In this document: one piece after another, positions 10,325 to 19,226 of the stretch | How positions within the stretch are numbered: the stretch's first letter is position 1 | Layout: each line of letters opens with the position of its first letter | Source: Spirulina sp. CCY15215 | Lineage (GTDB): Bacteria > Cyanobacteriota > Cyanobacteriia > Cyanobacteriales > Spirulinaceae | Assembly (NCBI RefSeq): GCF_016888125.1 | Contig: NZ_JACSWA010000584.1 | Coordinates: forward strand, 1 to 32,152 | Direction: 5' to 3' | DNA: 32,152 nucleotides | The notes under the pieces: model-generated | Database searches by the model: none | Told to the model about the DNA's origin: nothing | Seen by the model: the letters and a program-made list of their open reading frames with translations, nothing else | Position numbers and translations under genes: made by a program

Positions 10325-10372
10325 ATTGATGCTGTACATTGATGCTGTACATTGACGCTGTACATTGATGCA
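10325..10372. repeat. 13-bp tandem repeat in the psaF/tsaD intergenic region
   Basis: ATTGATGCTGTAC is repeated at 10325-10337, 10338-10350 and 10351-10363 (the last with one T to C change), then a partial copy to 10372. It sits midway in the 188-bp gap between divergent psaF and tsaD. The repeat junctions carry TGTACATT three times at 13-bp spacing. Confidence 0.92.
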
Positions 10373-10456
10373 ATATTACTCTGATGAGGTAATGTTAACC
10401 AAGGTTTTTATCATATTATTAAGAAATATTAAAAGGAAGAGAAGAGACAAAGAAGA

Positions 10457-11497
10457 ATGGCAACAATTTTAGCGATCGAAACCAGTTGTGATGAAACCGC
10501 CGTGGCGATCGTGCGCGATCGCCTGATTTTAAGCAATATTGTTGCGTCTCAGATCAAAATTCATCAACAGTATGGGGGGGTAGTTCCCGAGGTGGCCTCG
10601 CGTCAACACCTTGAAACGATTAATTTCTGTATTGAGGCGGCTTTTCGGGAGAGTGGGTTGGATTGGTCGGCGATCGCGGCGATCGCGGCAACCTGCGCCC
10701 CTGGGTTGCTGGGGGCGCTATTGGTGGGCGTGACGGCAGGGAAAACTTTAGCAATGGTTCGCAATCTGCCTTTTTTGGGGGTTCATCACCTTGAGGGGCA
10801 TATTTACGCAGCCTATTTGAACGAACCTGAGTTAGAACCGCCGTTTTTATGTTTATTGGTATCGGGGGGTCATACCAGTTTAATTCGGGTTCGAGATAGC
10901 GGACAATATGAGCAGTTAGGGGCAACGCGAGATGATGCGGCGGGGGAAGCCTTTGATAAGGTGGCGCGGTTATTGGGGTTGGGTTATCCTGGGGGACCTG
11001 CGATCGATAAAATCGCTATACAGGGTAATCCTCATGCCTTTGTTTTACCGGAAGGACGGGTATCTAAGCCAGAAGGAGGGTATTATCCCTATGATTTTAG
11101 TTTTAGCGGTTTAAAAACAGCGATGTTGCGATTAGTGCAGAAGTTAGAGGTGCAGGGAGGGGAATTGCCGATCGCGGATTTGGCTGCCAGTTTTCAAGAA
11201 ACCGTGGCGCGATCGCTGGTGAAAAAAACGATTGCTTGCGCTTTAGATTACGAATTAAAGGCGATCGTTTTAGGGGGAGGGGTTGCGGCGAATAGTGCTT
11301 TAAGAAAGCATCTTCAGGAAGCCGCGACCCAGCATAACTTACAAGTTTACTGTCCTCCGTTAAGTCTTTGCACTGATAATGCCGCCGCGATCGCCTGTGC
11401 TGCTGCCGATCATTTTAATCGCGGAGAAATTTCTCCCCTTACCTTGGGGACGCGATCGCGTATGGCGGTCACAGAGGTGGCAGAATTGTATTTGTAG
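10457..11497 (+). CDS. tsaD: tRNA N6-adenosine threonylcarbamoyltransferase (t6A synthesis)
   Basis: The Kae1/Gcp-type ASKHA enzyme that transfers the threonylcarbamoyl group to A37 of ANN-decoding tRNAs with TsaB, TsaC and TsaE; 346 aa. It begins [13 protein letters not shown] (3-15). The metal-binding HHLEGH motif puts H111 and H115 in place, SGGHT is at 136-140, and D307 in CTDNAA is the third ligand. ATG at 10457, preceded by the purine-rich GAAGAGAAGAGACAAAGAAG. It is divergent from psaF and ends 7 bp from the converging fructokinase gene. The partner tsa genes are not in the window. Confidence 0.96.
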   Translation: MATILAIETSCDETAVAIVRDRLILSNIVASQIKIHQQYGGVVPEVASRQHLETINFCIEAAFRESGLDWSAIAAIAATCAPGLLGALLVGVTAGKTLAMVRNLPFLGVHHLEGHIYAAYLNEPELEPPFLCLLVSGGHTSLIRVRDSGQYEQLGATRDDAAGEAFDKVARLLGLGYPGGPAIDKIAIQGNPHAFVLPEGRVSKPEGGYYPYDFSFSGLKTAMLRLVQKLEVQGGELPIADLAASFQETVARSLVKKTIACALDYELKAIVLGGGVAANSALRKHLQEAATQHNLQVYCPPLSLCTDNAAAIACAAADHFNRGEISPLTLGTRSRMAVTEVAELYL

Positions 11498-11504
11498 GCA
11501 ACAT

Positions 11505-12488
11505 TTAAGGAGAACTCACTGATTGTAAAAATATATCAACTTCCGATGCTGTGGGTTGGGCATTCATGGCACCCGAGCGGGTGGTGGCGATCGCACCTAC
11601 GGCGGCGGCATAAGTAACAATTTCTCGAGCCATATCGGCATCTTGCAAGCAACCAATTCCGCGCTGACAAAATTGATGAATCAACCCAGCCACAAAGGCA
11701 TCTCCTGCCCCTGTTGTGTCTTTAACGGGAATATTAAATGGTGCGATCGCGCCGGAATTATCGGTTAAACAGTAGGAAATATTGCCGCTACCCCCATTGG
11801 TGACGATAACACCTTCCGCAGAGTCGATCTCATAGAAAATTGTCGTTGCATCGGTGGTTCCGAAAAAATAACGCGCTTCTTCCCCAGAAAATTTGATAAA
11901 GTCAACGGCTTGCCATAAAGAACTAATCAAACGATAAGATTCTTGAGGATTAACCCAAAACATCCGTCGCAAATTCACATCCAAAACAATTTTGAGATAG
12001 TATTCGTCTGCCAGTTCTAAGGCCCGAAATACACTCTCTCGTGTTTGAGGATAAGCCAATTCTAGTGTACCAATTACTAAATATTCGGCAGCTTGAAAGA
12101 GTTCGACGGGAAGTTGCGAACTGTCTAAATAAGCATCAGCAAAGGCATCCGCAGGGCGATCGCCAAAGTCAGCGAAAAGGCGATCGCCATTTTCCTGACG
12201 TAAAACATACACTTCCCGTGTCGGTGCCGTGGGATGATATTGAACTCCTCGACAATCTACGTCTAATCGTTGTAGCAAACGAACCAATTCTTCTCCATCA
12301 GTATCCTGCCCGACACAGCCAATAAATGCGGCAGGTGTGCCTAATTTCATTAAACCACTGGCTACATTCCCAAGCGCTCCTCCTGGAAAACGAGTCCAAT
12401 TTTGGACTTCTTCTCGAGAAGTTCCCACCCGATCCGCCAAACAATCAAACAGGATTTCGCCCAAACAGATCGCACGCAGATAACTCAT
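11505..12488 (-). CDS. PfkB-family sugar kinase, probable fructokinase
   Basis: A 327-aa ribokinase-family enzyme. Signature 1 is the N-terminal GGALGNVASGLMKLG (36-50) and signature 2 is DTTGAGDAFVAGL (257-269), with D263 the catalytic base and the GAGD anion hole. The opening CLGEILFDCLADR and the FPGG substrate loop are those of cyanobacterial and plant fructokinases, so fructose to fructose-6-phosphate is the likely reaction. Other PfkB substrates such as ribose or adenosine cannot be excluded. It converges on tsaD and has its own start at ATG 12488. Confidence 0.87.
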   Translation of the reverse strand: MSYLRAICLGEILFDCLADRVGTSREEVQNWTRFPGGALGNVASGLMKLGTPAAFIGCVGQDTDGEELVRLLQRLDVDCRGVQYHPTAPTREVYVLRQENGDRLFADFGDRPADAFADAYLDSSQLPVELFQAAEYLVIGTLELAYPQTRESVFRALELADEYYLKIVLDVNLRRMFWVNPQESYRLISSLWQAVDFIKFSGEEARYFFGTTDATTIFYEIDSAEGVIVTNGGSGNISYCLTDNSGAIAPFNIPVKDTTGAGDAFVAGLIHQFCQRGIGCLQDADMAREIVTYAAAVGAIATTRSGAMNAQPTASEVDIFLQSVSSP

Positions 12489-12688
12489 ACAACCTTTACT
12501 TTTCGATAGAGATTCGCTCTTATTGTCTCATTGATTCGGAACGGGCGATCGATTGACGCTGAACAATGATCCATGAATTATTATCAATTATCAATGAATA
12601 ATTATCAATAAAGGACGTGAGGGTGATCGAGTTTCCGCTAAAATCGGGACAGAATAGGTAAAAATAACTAAGGGTAGAGAGAGCTTCT

Positions 12689-12967
12689 ATGTCTGAGGGC
12701 AAGTTCAACTCGCCGATATCGCTATCGGAACGGGAGGTACAAATTATCGAGTGTGTTTCTAATGGGTTAACCAATCATCAAATCGCTCGGGAATTGGCGA
12801 TTAGTAAGAGAACGGTAGATAACCACATCAGTAATATTTTAACGAAAACATTGACCAAGAATCGCGTCGCCCTAGTCCGTTGGGCATTGCAATGGGGTAA
12901 GGTGTGCATTGATGAAGTCAACTGTTGCAATTTGCCCGAACTTCATGAGCAGGAACACGATCGCTAA
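12689..12967 (+). CDS. pedR: PedR-type LuxR-family redox/light regulator
   Basis: A 92-aa protein consisting only of a LuxR/GerE DNA-binding domain (LSEREVQIIECVSNGLTN at 12-29, recognition helix SKRTVDNHISNIL at 39-51) plus a short tail. There is no receiver or ligand domain. Size and sequence fit PedR (Ssl0564) of Synechocystis, a regulator that responds to photosynthetic electron transport. The tail has C73, C79 and C80; Cys80 is the residue reported as the thioredoxin target in Synechocystis PedR. The upstream gap holds AATTGAT-type heptamers in reverse orientation. The next gene begins inside its 3' end, so the two are probably cotranscribed. Confidence 0.8.
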   Translation: MSEGKFNSPISLSEREVQIIECVSNGLTNHQIARELAISKRTVDNHISNILTKTLTKNRVALVRWALQWGKVCIDEVNCCNLPELHEQEHDR

Positions 12968-13550
12968 TTCTCGCAAATCTCGCGGTTGGAGTCGCCTTGG
13001 GTTGGGAGGAATTGTCTGTTTGTTTGCGATCGCCTGCACCAGACAAAATTTTATTACCCCACCCACCCAAGGTTTGGGGGCAACTCTTAATAGTACTTCA
13101 TCAGAAAATCATCCCCGTTTTTCTTATGATGGTCGTTATGTTGTTTTTGCTTCAGATCGCCGCAATCATCGCCAAATCTACGTTTACGACTTAACACGCC
13201 GTCAATTACTACCGCTTCCAGGTTTAAACCAACCTGGAGTTTTGCACGATCAACCGGATATTAGTGCTGATGGTCGCTATATTGTCTATGTTTCCGAGCG
13301 ATCGGGGAAGCCAGATATTATTGTTTATGATCGCAAAACTTACCAAACCAAAACTATTACCCAAAATCTGTTAGGAGAGGTTCGGAATCCTACCATTAGC
13401 GGTAATGGGCGTTTTGTTGCTTTTGAAACCAATCGTTCGGGACAATGGGATATTGAGGTTTACGATCGCGGGGCGCAAATTGAGCGATCAAATCCCAATC
13501 CTTTCTCAAATTCTACCCCTAATGTTCCTGAAGCCGCGCCGGAAGAATAA
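12945..13550 (+). CDS. TolB-like PD40 beta-propeller protein, exported
   Basis: About 201 aa. The N-terminus has a basic stretch, a hydrophobic GLGGIVCLFAIAC segment and a Cys that could be a lipidation site, although FAIAC is a weak lipobox. Three PD40 repeats follow, each with a P-x-x-S-x-[DN]-G-R-[YF]-[VI] core and an ISV-type end with D-I/x-VYD. Three blades are too few for a closed propeller, so it may assemble or be a partial domain. A Pro/Asn-rich tail ends the protein. Start is uncertain: ATG 12945 gives a normal signal peptide, while ATG 12912 (with GGTAAGG upstream) or TTG 12909 would add 11-12 residues. All overlap the pedR 3' end. Confidence 0.75.
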   Translation: MSRNTIANSRKSRGWSRLGLGGIVCLFAIACTRQNFITPPTQGLGATLNSTSSENHPRFSYDGRYVVFASDRRNHRQIYVYDLTRRQLLPLPGLNQPGVLHDQPDISADGRYIVYVSERSGKPDIIVYDRKTYQTKTITQNLLGEVRNPTISGNGRFVAFETNRSGQWDIEVYDRGAQIERSNPNPFSNSTPNVPEAAPEE

Positions 13551-13651
13551 GGGGACAATTGAAAGTTTTTCGGGTTGCGATCGCGATCGATGTTGGTTCA
13601 GTCATTAATTTTCAGTAATTTTCAGCGCGATCGCCTTTTTCAATCCCAAAT

Positions 13652-14254
13652 TTATTCCCATTCCTCAATTTCCAAACCATCTTCAACCGTTAAAGATTCA
13701 ATCGGTTCATCATCAAAAGGCATCGTTGGTATTGATTGAACCACATAGGGAAGGTGAGCGCCAGCCAACCCCTTGAGAATGCGACTAGGACTATCAGAAG
13801 AAAGTACAAAAAGTGGGTATAACTTATCCGTCCCTTCACAAAGAATATCCTCATAAAAATGAGGCATTAGCCATTCATAATCCTTATCCAAATACATTTG
13901 AGTCTGTCGCCAGCGCATCAAAAGATCGGAAAAATCCTCATGGGGACGATGAATAAAGACCACAATTTCTGGCCCCATTTTCACCTTCCACTCTGGATCG
14001 CACATCAAAACTGCCAGATCGCAGGGCAGTTGAGTCGCCGTATTTGGTGTAAAGCGATTATCCGAACTTTCCCCCGTTTTCGGTGTGCGAATGCGTGCCA
14101 CCGGAAGCGGTAAAACCAGAACGCTTTCGAGAGGACGGCGCAAACTGGGAATCATTTCTAAATAGGGTCTATATTGCCGCAACAAGGCGATCGCGCCATC
14201 GCGATCGCTATATTGCGTCAGGAGAGTTTCATAAGCAAACTGTTTGACAGACAT
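13652..14254 (-). CDS. Unknown protein downstream of pilC
   Basis: A 200-aa soluble protein without signal peptide or membrane helix. The N-terminus is helical (VKQFAYETLLTQYSDRDGAI). The middle is rich in beta-type hydrophobic runs (LAVLMCDPEWKVKMGPEIVV) and the C-terminus is strongly acidic (DDEP, VEDGLEIEEWE). It starts 9 bp after the pilC stop on the same strand, so it is almost certainly translated from the pil transcript. I do not recognise the family. Its place suggests a pilus- or motility-linked role, which is inference only. ATG at 14254. Confidence 0.7.
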   Translation of the reverse strand: MSVKQFAYETLLTQYSDRDGAIALLRQYRPYLEMIPSLRRPLESVLVLPLPVARIRTPKTGESSDNRFTPNTATQLPCDLAVLMCDPEWKVKMGPEIVVFIHRPHEDFSDLLMRWRQTQMYLDKDYEWLMPHFYEDILCEGTDKLYPLFVLSSDSPSRILKGLAGAHLPYVVQSIPTMPFDDEPIESLTVEDGLEIEEWE

Positions 14255-14263
14255 AATCTTTCC

Positions 14264-15493
14264 CTAACCTAATTCATCAAACACGGCAAACATAGGCAGA
14301 TACATCGACAGCAAGATCACGCCGACAATTCCCGCAACCCCTACCATCATTAATGGTTCGATGACACTGGTTAAAGCCTTAACTGCTTGTTCGACTTCAT
14401 CCTCATAAAAGTCTGCCACCTTCATCATCATCGTATCTAATTCCCCAGTTTCTTCGCCAATACTCATCATTTGAATGGCGAGAGGAGGAAATACCCCTTC
14501 CCTTTCTAAAGCAAGGCTGATCATTCCCCCTTGTTGAATCTCCCTTTTCGATCGTTCGATCGCATCCTCAATCACCTTATTACCGGCAACATCTCGCACG
14601 ATATCCATACAGTTGAGAATGGGAACCCCCGATCGCGTCAAAGTCCCGAAAATCCGACAAAATCGCGCTACAGCATTTTTTTGATTCAAATCGCCGATTA
14701 AAGGGGCTTTTAAAAAGAATCCGTCAATTTGTAAGTGTCCGGCGGGGGTCTTATAGTAGAGCTTGTAGGCTGTGCTTAACCCCACAATCGTACCAATGAA
14801 GCCCGGCCAAAACCACCAATCGTTAGCATCCGGAATGAATAAATTACTCAAAATCAACATGATTTGCGTGAGTAACGGTAGGGTTGTTCCCAAGTCTTTA
14901 AAAATCCCCGCAAAAATGGGAATCAAAAAGATGGTCATGGCGAAAAAGACGATCACCGCCAAAGATCCCACCGCCATAGGATAAGCCATCGCTGACTTAA
15001 CTTGATTGTTGAGGCGCTGCATATTCTCCAACAATACCGCCAGTCGATCTAAAACCTGATCGAGAACCCCCCCAACTTCTCCCGCTTCCACCATCGAAAC
15101 GTAAAGTTTATCAAAACACTCGGGATACTTTCGCATGGACTCGGAAAGGCTCACCCCTTGTTGTACGTCCGCACTAATTCCCGTTAGCGCCTTTTTTAAC
15201 TTGGGGTTGGTGCATTGATCCGTCAGAATCCCCAAACATCTCACCATTGCCACCCCCGCATTGACCATAACGGAAAATTGGCGGGAAAAGACAGATTTAT
15301 CCTTGACCCCAACGCTGGTCATTTTTTCCGTCAGGCTGGCTAAGTCTAGATTTAAGCCTACCGATTTAATTTCCCCAACGCTACTATACTGATTCTGAAG
15401 AATCATGCGAGCTTGTTCTTGTGAGGTGGCCGCTACCTTTTCTTTAACGAGATTGCCTTTAGAATCTTTTACTTCAGCAACAAATGTAGGCAT
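14264..15493 (-). CDS. pilC: Type IV pilus inner-membrane platform protein
   Basis: Polytopic protein of 409 aa that links the PilB/PilT motors to the growing pilus. It has two T2SSF domains (about 68-190 and 272-395) with the repeated pattern F-x-R-x-[FL]-x-x-[ML]-x-x-[SA]-G-V. Membrane segments are near 172-195, 225-248 and 375-400. The cytosolic N-terminus starts MPTFVAEVKDSKG. It follows pilT by 32 bp in the pilB-pilT-pilC order usual for cyanobacteria. Full family length, no defects seen. ATG at 15493. Confidence 0.95.
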   Translation of the reverse strand: MPTFVAEVKDSKGNLVKEKVAATSQEQARMILQNQYSSVGEIKSVGLNLDLASLTEKMTSVGVKDKSVFSRQFSVMVNAGVAMVRCLGILTDQCTNPKLKKALTGISADVQQGVSLSESMRKYPECFDKLYVSMVEAGEVGGVLDQVLDRLAVLLENMQRLNNQVKSAMAYPMAVGSLAVIVFFAMTIFLIPIFAGIFKDLGTTLPLLTQIMLILSNLFIPDANDWWFWPGFIGTIVGLSTAYKLYYKTPAGHLQIDGFFLKAPLIGDLNQKNAVARFCRIFGTLTRSGVPILNCMDIVRDVAGNKVIEDAIERSKREIQQGGMISLALEREGVFPPLAIQMMSIGEETGELDTMMMKVADFYEDEVEQAVKALTSVIEPLMMVGVAGIVGVILLSMYLPMFAVFDELG

Positions 15494-15525
15494 TGTTATT
15501 AATGATTAGTTATTTGTGATTCGGT

Positions 15526-16620
15526 TTAACGCTTTTTAGCCGTTCCTCCTGCACCAACGAGACGTTGCAATTCATCGGGTTTACCGCTTTTACTGATTCC
15601 TTCTTCGTAAGAAATGACATTCCTTTTGACTAAATCAGCTAATGCTTGCTCCATCGTTTGCATTCCTAGTTTCATTCCGGTTTGAATGGAAGAATAAATC
15701 ATCGCAGTTTTACCATCTCGAATTAAGTTGGCGATCGCCGGCGTAACCACCATAATTTCCTGAGCCATTGCTCGTCCAAATTCTCCCGGTTTGGGGTTGT
15801 CTTTCTGCACCAAACACTGACTGAAAACTGCTAAAAGAGATTGAGACATTTGCGCCCGAATTTGCGGTTGTTGCTCTGGGGGAAAGACATCTAAAAGGCG
15901 ATCGATCGTTCCCGCAGCAGAGTTGGTGTGCAAAGTACCAAAAACAAGGTGTCCTGTTTCTGCGGCAGAAACCGCAAGAGCAATAGTTTCTAAATCTCGC
16001 ATTTCCCCCACCAGAATGATATCTGGGTCTTGTCGGAGCGCACCTTTTAAGGCGTTACTAAAACTCTTGGTATCCTCTCCTTTTTGTCGTTGGTGGAATA
16101 GACTTTTCACATTGGGAAAGACATATTCAATCGGGTCTTCTACCGTGAGAACGTGTTCGGCTCGGGTGCGATTAATTAAGTCTAACATCGCCGCCATCGT
16201 TGTCGTTTTTCCCGATCCAGTTTGCCCGGTTACTAATACCATTCCCCGAGGGCGTTCGGTAAATTCTCGGACAATATCGGGAAGCCCTAACATATCGAAA
16301 TTAGGAATTTTAGAAGATAAGGCACGCATACAAGCCGCCCAACACCCTCGCTCTTTGTAAACATTGAGACGAAAGCGAGCTAAACCTTTCACCCCATAAG
16401 AAGAATCCAATTCCCAGTTTTGCTCTACGTCTTTGCGCTGCTTGTTGTTCAGCATACTGAAGATCAGCTTTTGTGCCTCTTGGGGAGTGAGAGGTTCTTC
16501 GCCGATGGGTTGCAGTTTGCCGCTAATGCGATAATAGATTGGCGCTCCCGCTTGAATGTGAATGTCAGAGCCGCCCATTTCTACCAACTGTTCCAATAAG
16601 TCTTCGATCATTAAGTCCAT
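15526..16620 (-). CDS. pilT: Type IV pilus retraction ATPase
   Basis: A 364-aa hexameric motor that depolymerises pili and drives twitching motility, phototaxis and DNA uptake. Walker A GQTGSGKT is at 132-139, the Asp box VEDPIEYVF at 160-168, Walker B DIILVGEMRD at 200-209 and the His box HLVFGTLHT at 224-232. The AIANLIRDGK at 295-304 corresponds to the AIRNLIRE motif specific to PilT. It lies between pilB and pilC; the gap to pilB is 92 bp. The sequence matches cyanobacterial PilT1. ATG at 16620. Confidence 0.96.
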   Translation of the reverse strand: MDLMIEDLLEQLVEMGGSDIHIQAGAPIYYRISGKLQPIGEEPLTPQEAQKLIFSMLNNKQRKDVEQNWELDSSYGVKGLARFRLNVYKERGCWAACMRALSSKIPNFDMLGLPDIVREFTERPRGMVLVTGQTGSGKTTTMAAMLDLINRTRAEHVLTVEDPIEYVFPNVKSLFHQRQKGEDTKSFSNALKGALRQDPDIILVGEMRDLETIALAVSAAETGHLVFGTLHTNSAAGTIDRLLDVFPPEQQPQIRAQMSQSLLAVFSQCLVQKDNPKPGEFGRAMAQEIMVVTPAIANLIRDGKTAMIYSSIQTGMKLGMQTMEQALADLVKRNVISYEEGISKSGKPDELQRLVGAGGTAKKR

Positions 16621-16712
16621 TTGTATTTCTCCTGAATAGATTTGCTGTAGGGCGATCGCTCGCCATTGATATTGAGTCTAGGATGCCCGTTTTTCAACCA
16701 AAAATAGGCAGA

Positions 16713-18707
16713 TTATAAATCCGCAAAACGAGGGGTCATGCAATACGGACAGTCGATCCACTCGGGTTGCAGTTCTGCCCCGCAAGTGGTACAAGTTAAG
16801 CCGCTCTTGCGTTTGGCTTTAAGTTCGGCTTCAAGCCCTGCATCGGTGAAGGTGACGCGATCGACCTCCTCTAGGGTTGTACTGCCTTCTTTCACCAAAT
16901 TTAAACTATAAGCAAGCAGGGTAATCATGCCTTCCTCAACTGCTTTTTCCTTAATCAGTTCGGTGGATGCGCCCCCGTTAATTAGTGATTGCAGTTCCTC
17001 ACTATTCCGCATGACTTCATAGACCCCAACCCGCCCTTTATAGCCAACTCCACTGCATTTGCCGCAAGTGTCGGCGTTGCGTTGGTCAGGAGCGACAAAA
17101 TTAGCTTTGTAGAAGGTGAGTTCGCCCTCTTGAGAAGCAGACATCCCATAGCGTGCTAGTTCTTCTCGGGTCGGCTCGTAAGGGATGCGGCATTCGCTGC
17201 AAACCCGTCGCATTAAGCGTTGTGCCAAGACCCCCAGTAGTGCGCCGGAAATCATGAAAGGTTCAACCCCCATTTCATCCAGACGGGCGATCGCGCCAGC
17301 AGCATCGTTGGTGTGTAGGGTAGTGAGGACTAAGTGACCCGTAAGTGCAGCTTCAATTGCCGTTTTTGCGGTTTCCTTATCTCGCGTTTCCCCCACCAGA
17401 ATCACATCGGGATCTTGCCGCAGAAAAGACCGCAGAATGGAAGCAAAGTCCATGCCTTTTTCCCGAATAACCTGAACTTGAGTAATCCCGTCCAAGGAAT
17501 ATTCAATCGGATCTTCGGCGGTACTAATATTTACACCAGGGTCATTGCGTTCCGCCAGCACGGAATACAAACTGGTAGATTTTCCCGATCCCGTCGGTCC
17601 GGTAACGAGGATCAAACCAAAGGGACGACTGGCCATCTCTCGCACTAATTCCAAGGATTCTTGGTGAGAGATCAGTTTATCTAATCCCAGTTGAGTCGCC
17701 GAGTTATCCAAAATTCGCAAAACAACTTTTTCCCCATAGCGACTGGGTAGGGTACTCACCCGGAAGTCAACTTTGCGCCCTTTATACATTCGACGAATTT
17801 TGCCATCTTGGGGCATCCGTTTTTCCGCAATGTCCAACTCAGACATAATTTTAAAACGAGCGGCAACGGCGGGGGCTACCTTTTTCGGGACTGAGGGAAA
17901 AGGTTTGACTAAAACTCCATCTTTGCGGAAACGTACTCTTAGTTCTTCTTCTTGGGGTTCGATGTGAATGTCGGAAACGTCTTCATTGAGCGCCCGCATT
18001 AAGATTTTATTGACTAAATTCACAATGGGCGCACCTTGAGCATCTTCGGCGGCTCCCAAGTCGTCTTCATTTTCGTCGGGAGCATCTTCGAGGGCTCCCA
18101 AATCTTGAACCAAGCCGCTCATATCTACGGCTTTGGCATCTTCTCTTTGCTTTTCCCGTTTAACTTGTTCGTCTAAGTATTTATCGAGAAGTTGTTGATA
18201 ATCTTGAGGGGTAATCACCATGCGCTGAAGTTGAATGCCTTGGGGACGGAGAATGCGTCCCAAATCATCTTGGGCTTCGAGGTTATCGGGGTTCACCATG
18301 GCCACCAAAACCGATGGGGGATTCCCATTGCTTCTCGAAAGGGGAGCGAGATAATGACGGCGACAAACATCGATGGGAATTAATGTCTCGATCAACTCTG
18401 CCATTTGATTCTCCGAGGTGGGGTCAATTTCTGGATCGAGGGAATCAACCCCGTAGAGAATTTTAAGCTCAAAAAGTTGTTGTTTTTTGTACTGCCGTTG
18501 TAGCTCGGGGGTAAGTTGGCGACCCGTAATGTTCTCGATCGCCTCGGTCAGGGGACGACCGGATTTGCGTGTTTCGGCAAGGGCTTGCTTCATCTGTTCG
18601 TTATCTGCAAAACCAGCTTGAATGATTTTGTTACCGAACGGAGAAAAATCATTGCGAATGGTTAGAGCGCGGGAACGCCGAGAGGATCTAGGTGTAGATT
18701 GGGTCAT
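16713..18707 (-). CDS. pilB: Type IV pilus assembly ATPase
   Basis: A 664-aa motor for pilus extension. Order of parts: N-terminal T2SSE/MshEN-type domain (about 20-180), an acidic linker (200-225), and the ATPase domain with Walker A GPTGSGKS at 370-377, Asp box AEDPIEYS at 397-404, Walker B DVILVGETRD at 434-443 and His box HLVLTTLHT at 458-466. The four-cysteine zinc site typical of GspE/PilB is C503, C506, C548 and C551. A second CxxC pair set (C639, C642, C653, C656) forms a zinc-ribbon-like tail. First gene of the pil unit; ATG at 18707, facing grpE across a 519-bp gap. Confidence 0.96.
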   Translation of the reverse strand: MTQSTPRSSRRSRALTIRNDFSPFGNKIIQAGFADNEQMKQALAETRKSGRPLTEAIENITGRQLTPELQRQYKKQQLFELKILYGVDSLDPEIDPTSENQMAELIETLIPIDVCRRHYLAPLSRSNGNPPSVLVAMVNPDNLEAQDDLGRILRPQGIQLQRMVITPQDYQQLLDKYLDEQVKREKQREDAKAVDMSGLVQDLGALEDAPDENEDDLGAAEDAQGAPIVNLVNKILMRALNEDVSDIHIEPQEEELRVRFRKDGVLVKPFPSVPKKVAPAVAARFKIMSELDIAEKRMPQDGKIRRMYKGRKVDFRVSTLPSRYGEKVVLRILDNSATQLGLDKLISHQESLELVREMASRPFGLILVTGPTGSGKSTSLYSVLAERNDPGVNISTAEDPIEYSLDGITQVQVIREKGMDFASILRSFLRQDPDVILVGETRDKETAKTAIEAALTGHLVLTTLHTNDAAGAIARLDEMGVEPFMISGALLGVLAQRLMRRVCSECRIPYEPTREELARYGMSASQEGELTFYKANFVAPDQRNADTCGKCSGVGYKGRVGVYEVMRNSEELQSLINGGASTELIKEKAVEEGMITLLAYSLNLVKEGSTTLEEVDRVTFTDAGLEAELKAKRKSGLTCTTCGAELQPEWIDCPYCMTPRFADL

Positions 18708-19226
18708 AGTCGTTGGGTGACGTATTTCCTGAAAAAAATGGTAGGGGGCGGGCTGGGGAATGGGATTCGGTTCGCCTTTTGTTCCCTCTTCTTTAACTTT
18801 CTTAAACTATATCCCTCGACTCGATGGGAAATTGTTAAGGCTGTATCTAAGACTAAATCAATTGAAGACGATTTCGACTCGTACTCATCAGAAAAAAGGC
18901 GCGATCGCTCCTTGCGAAGCATTTGGGATTCTTTCAACTCAATTATCCATGATGATAACTTTAGAATATTGACACTGGAGATGGATTTACTACGAACCAG
19001 AGAAAAATTAGTGATTTTTGTGCTAAGTTTTGTAAAGTAGGTTCGAGGAGAAAAAGGGCGATCGCCCATCGAACCTGTTCTCTAGTAAAAAGAAGAGCAA
19101 CATCATCCGTACCGAGAAGAAATCTTGACGGCAGACAGATCGAGATAGAGAAAGGGCGGTATGATGATTCAAAGGCGTAAAGCCTTCCAATTTAAGGCAA
19201 AATTTAAAGGCAAAATTTAAGGTACG
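18708..19226. other. Gap between divergent pilB and grpE, no gene recognised
   Basis: 519 bp that must hold the promoters of pilB and grpE. Frames of 113 and 121 codons are open on plus and minus through 18699-19069, but they overlap each other, have no recognisable domain and show no gene-like start, so I do not call them. A short hairpin AAGGC-GTAAA-GCCTT is at 19172-19186 just before the grpE-proximal repeat. No CIRCE-type TTAGCACTC/GAGTGCTAA operator was seen. Confidence 0.6.
19189..19222. repeat. Short tandem repeat at the grpE ribosome-binding region
   Basis: AATTTAAGGCAA (19189-19200), AATTTAAAGGCAA (19201-19213) and AATTTAAGG (19214-19222) follow each other directly, ending 4 bp before the grpE ATG. 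Each copy carries an AAGG/AAAGG Shine-Dalgarno-like core, so three possible ribosome-binding cores are stacked. Confidence 0.8.

Noticed and set aside
18699-19069. Overlapping open frames of 113 codons (plus) and 121 codons (minus) between pilB and grpE
   Set aside because: They overlap each other and the pilB start, show no domain, and their residue make-up looks like translated promoter DNA.
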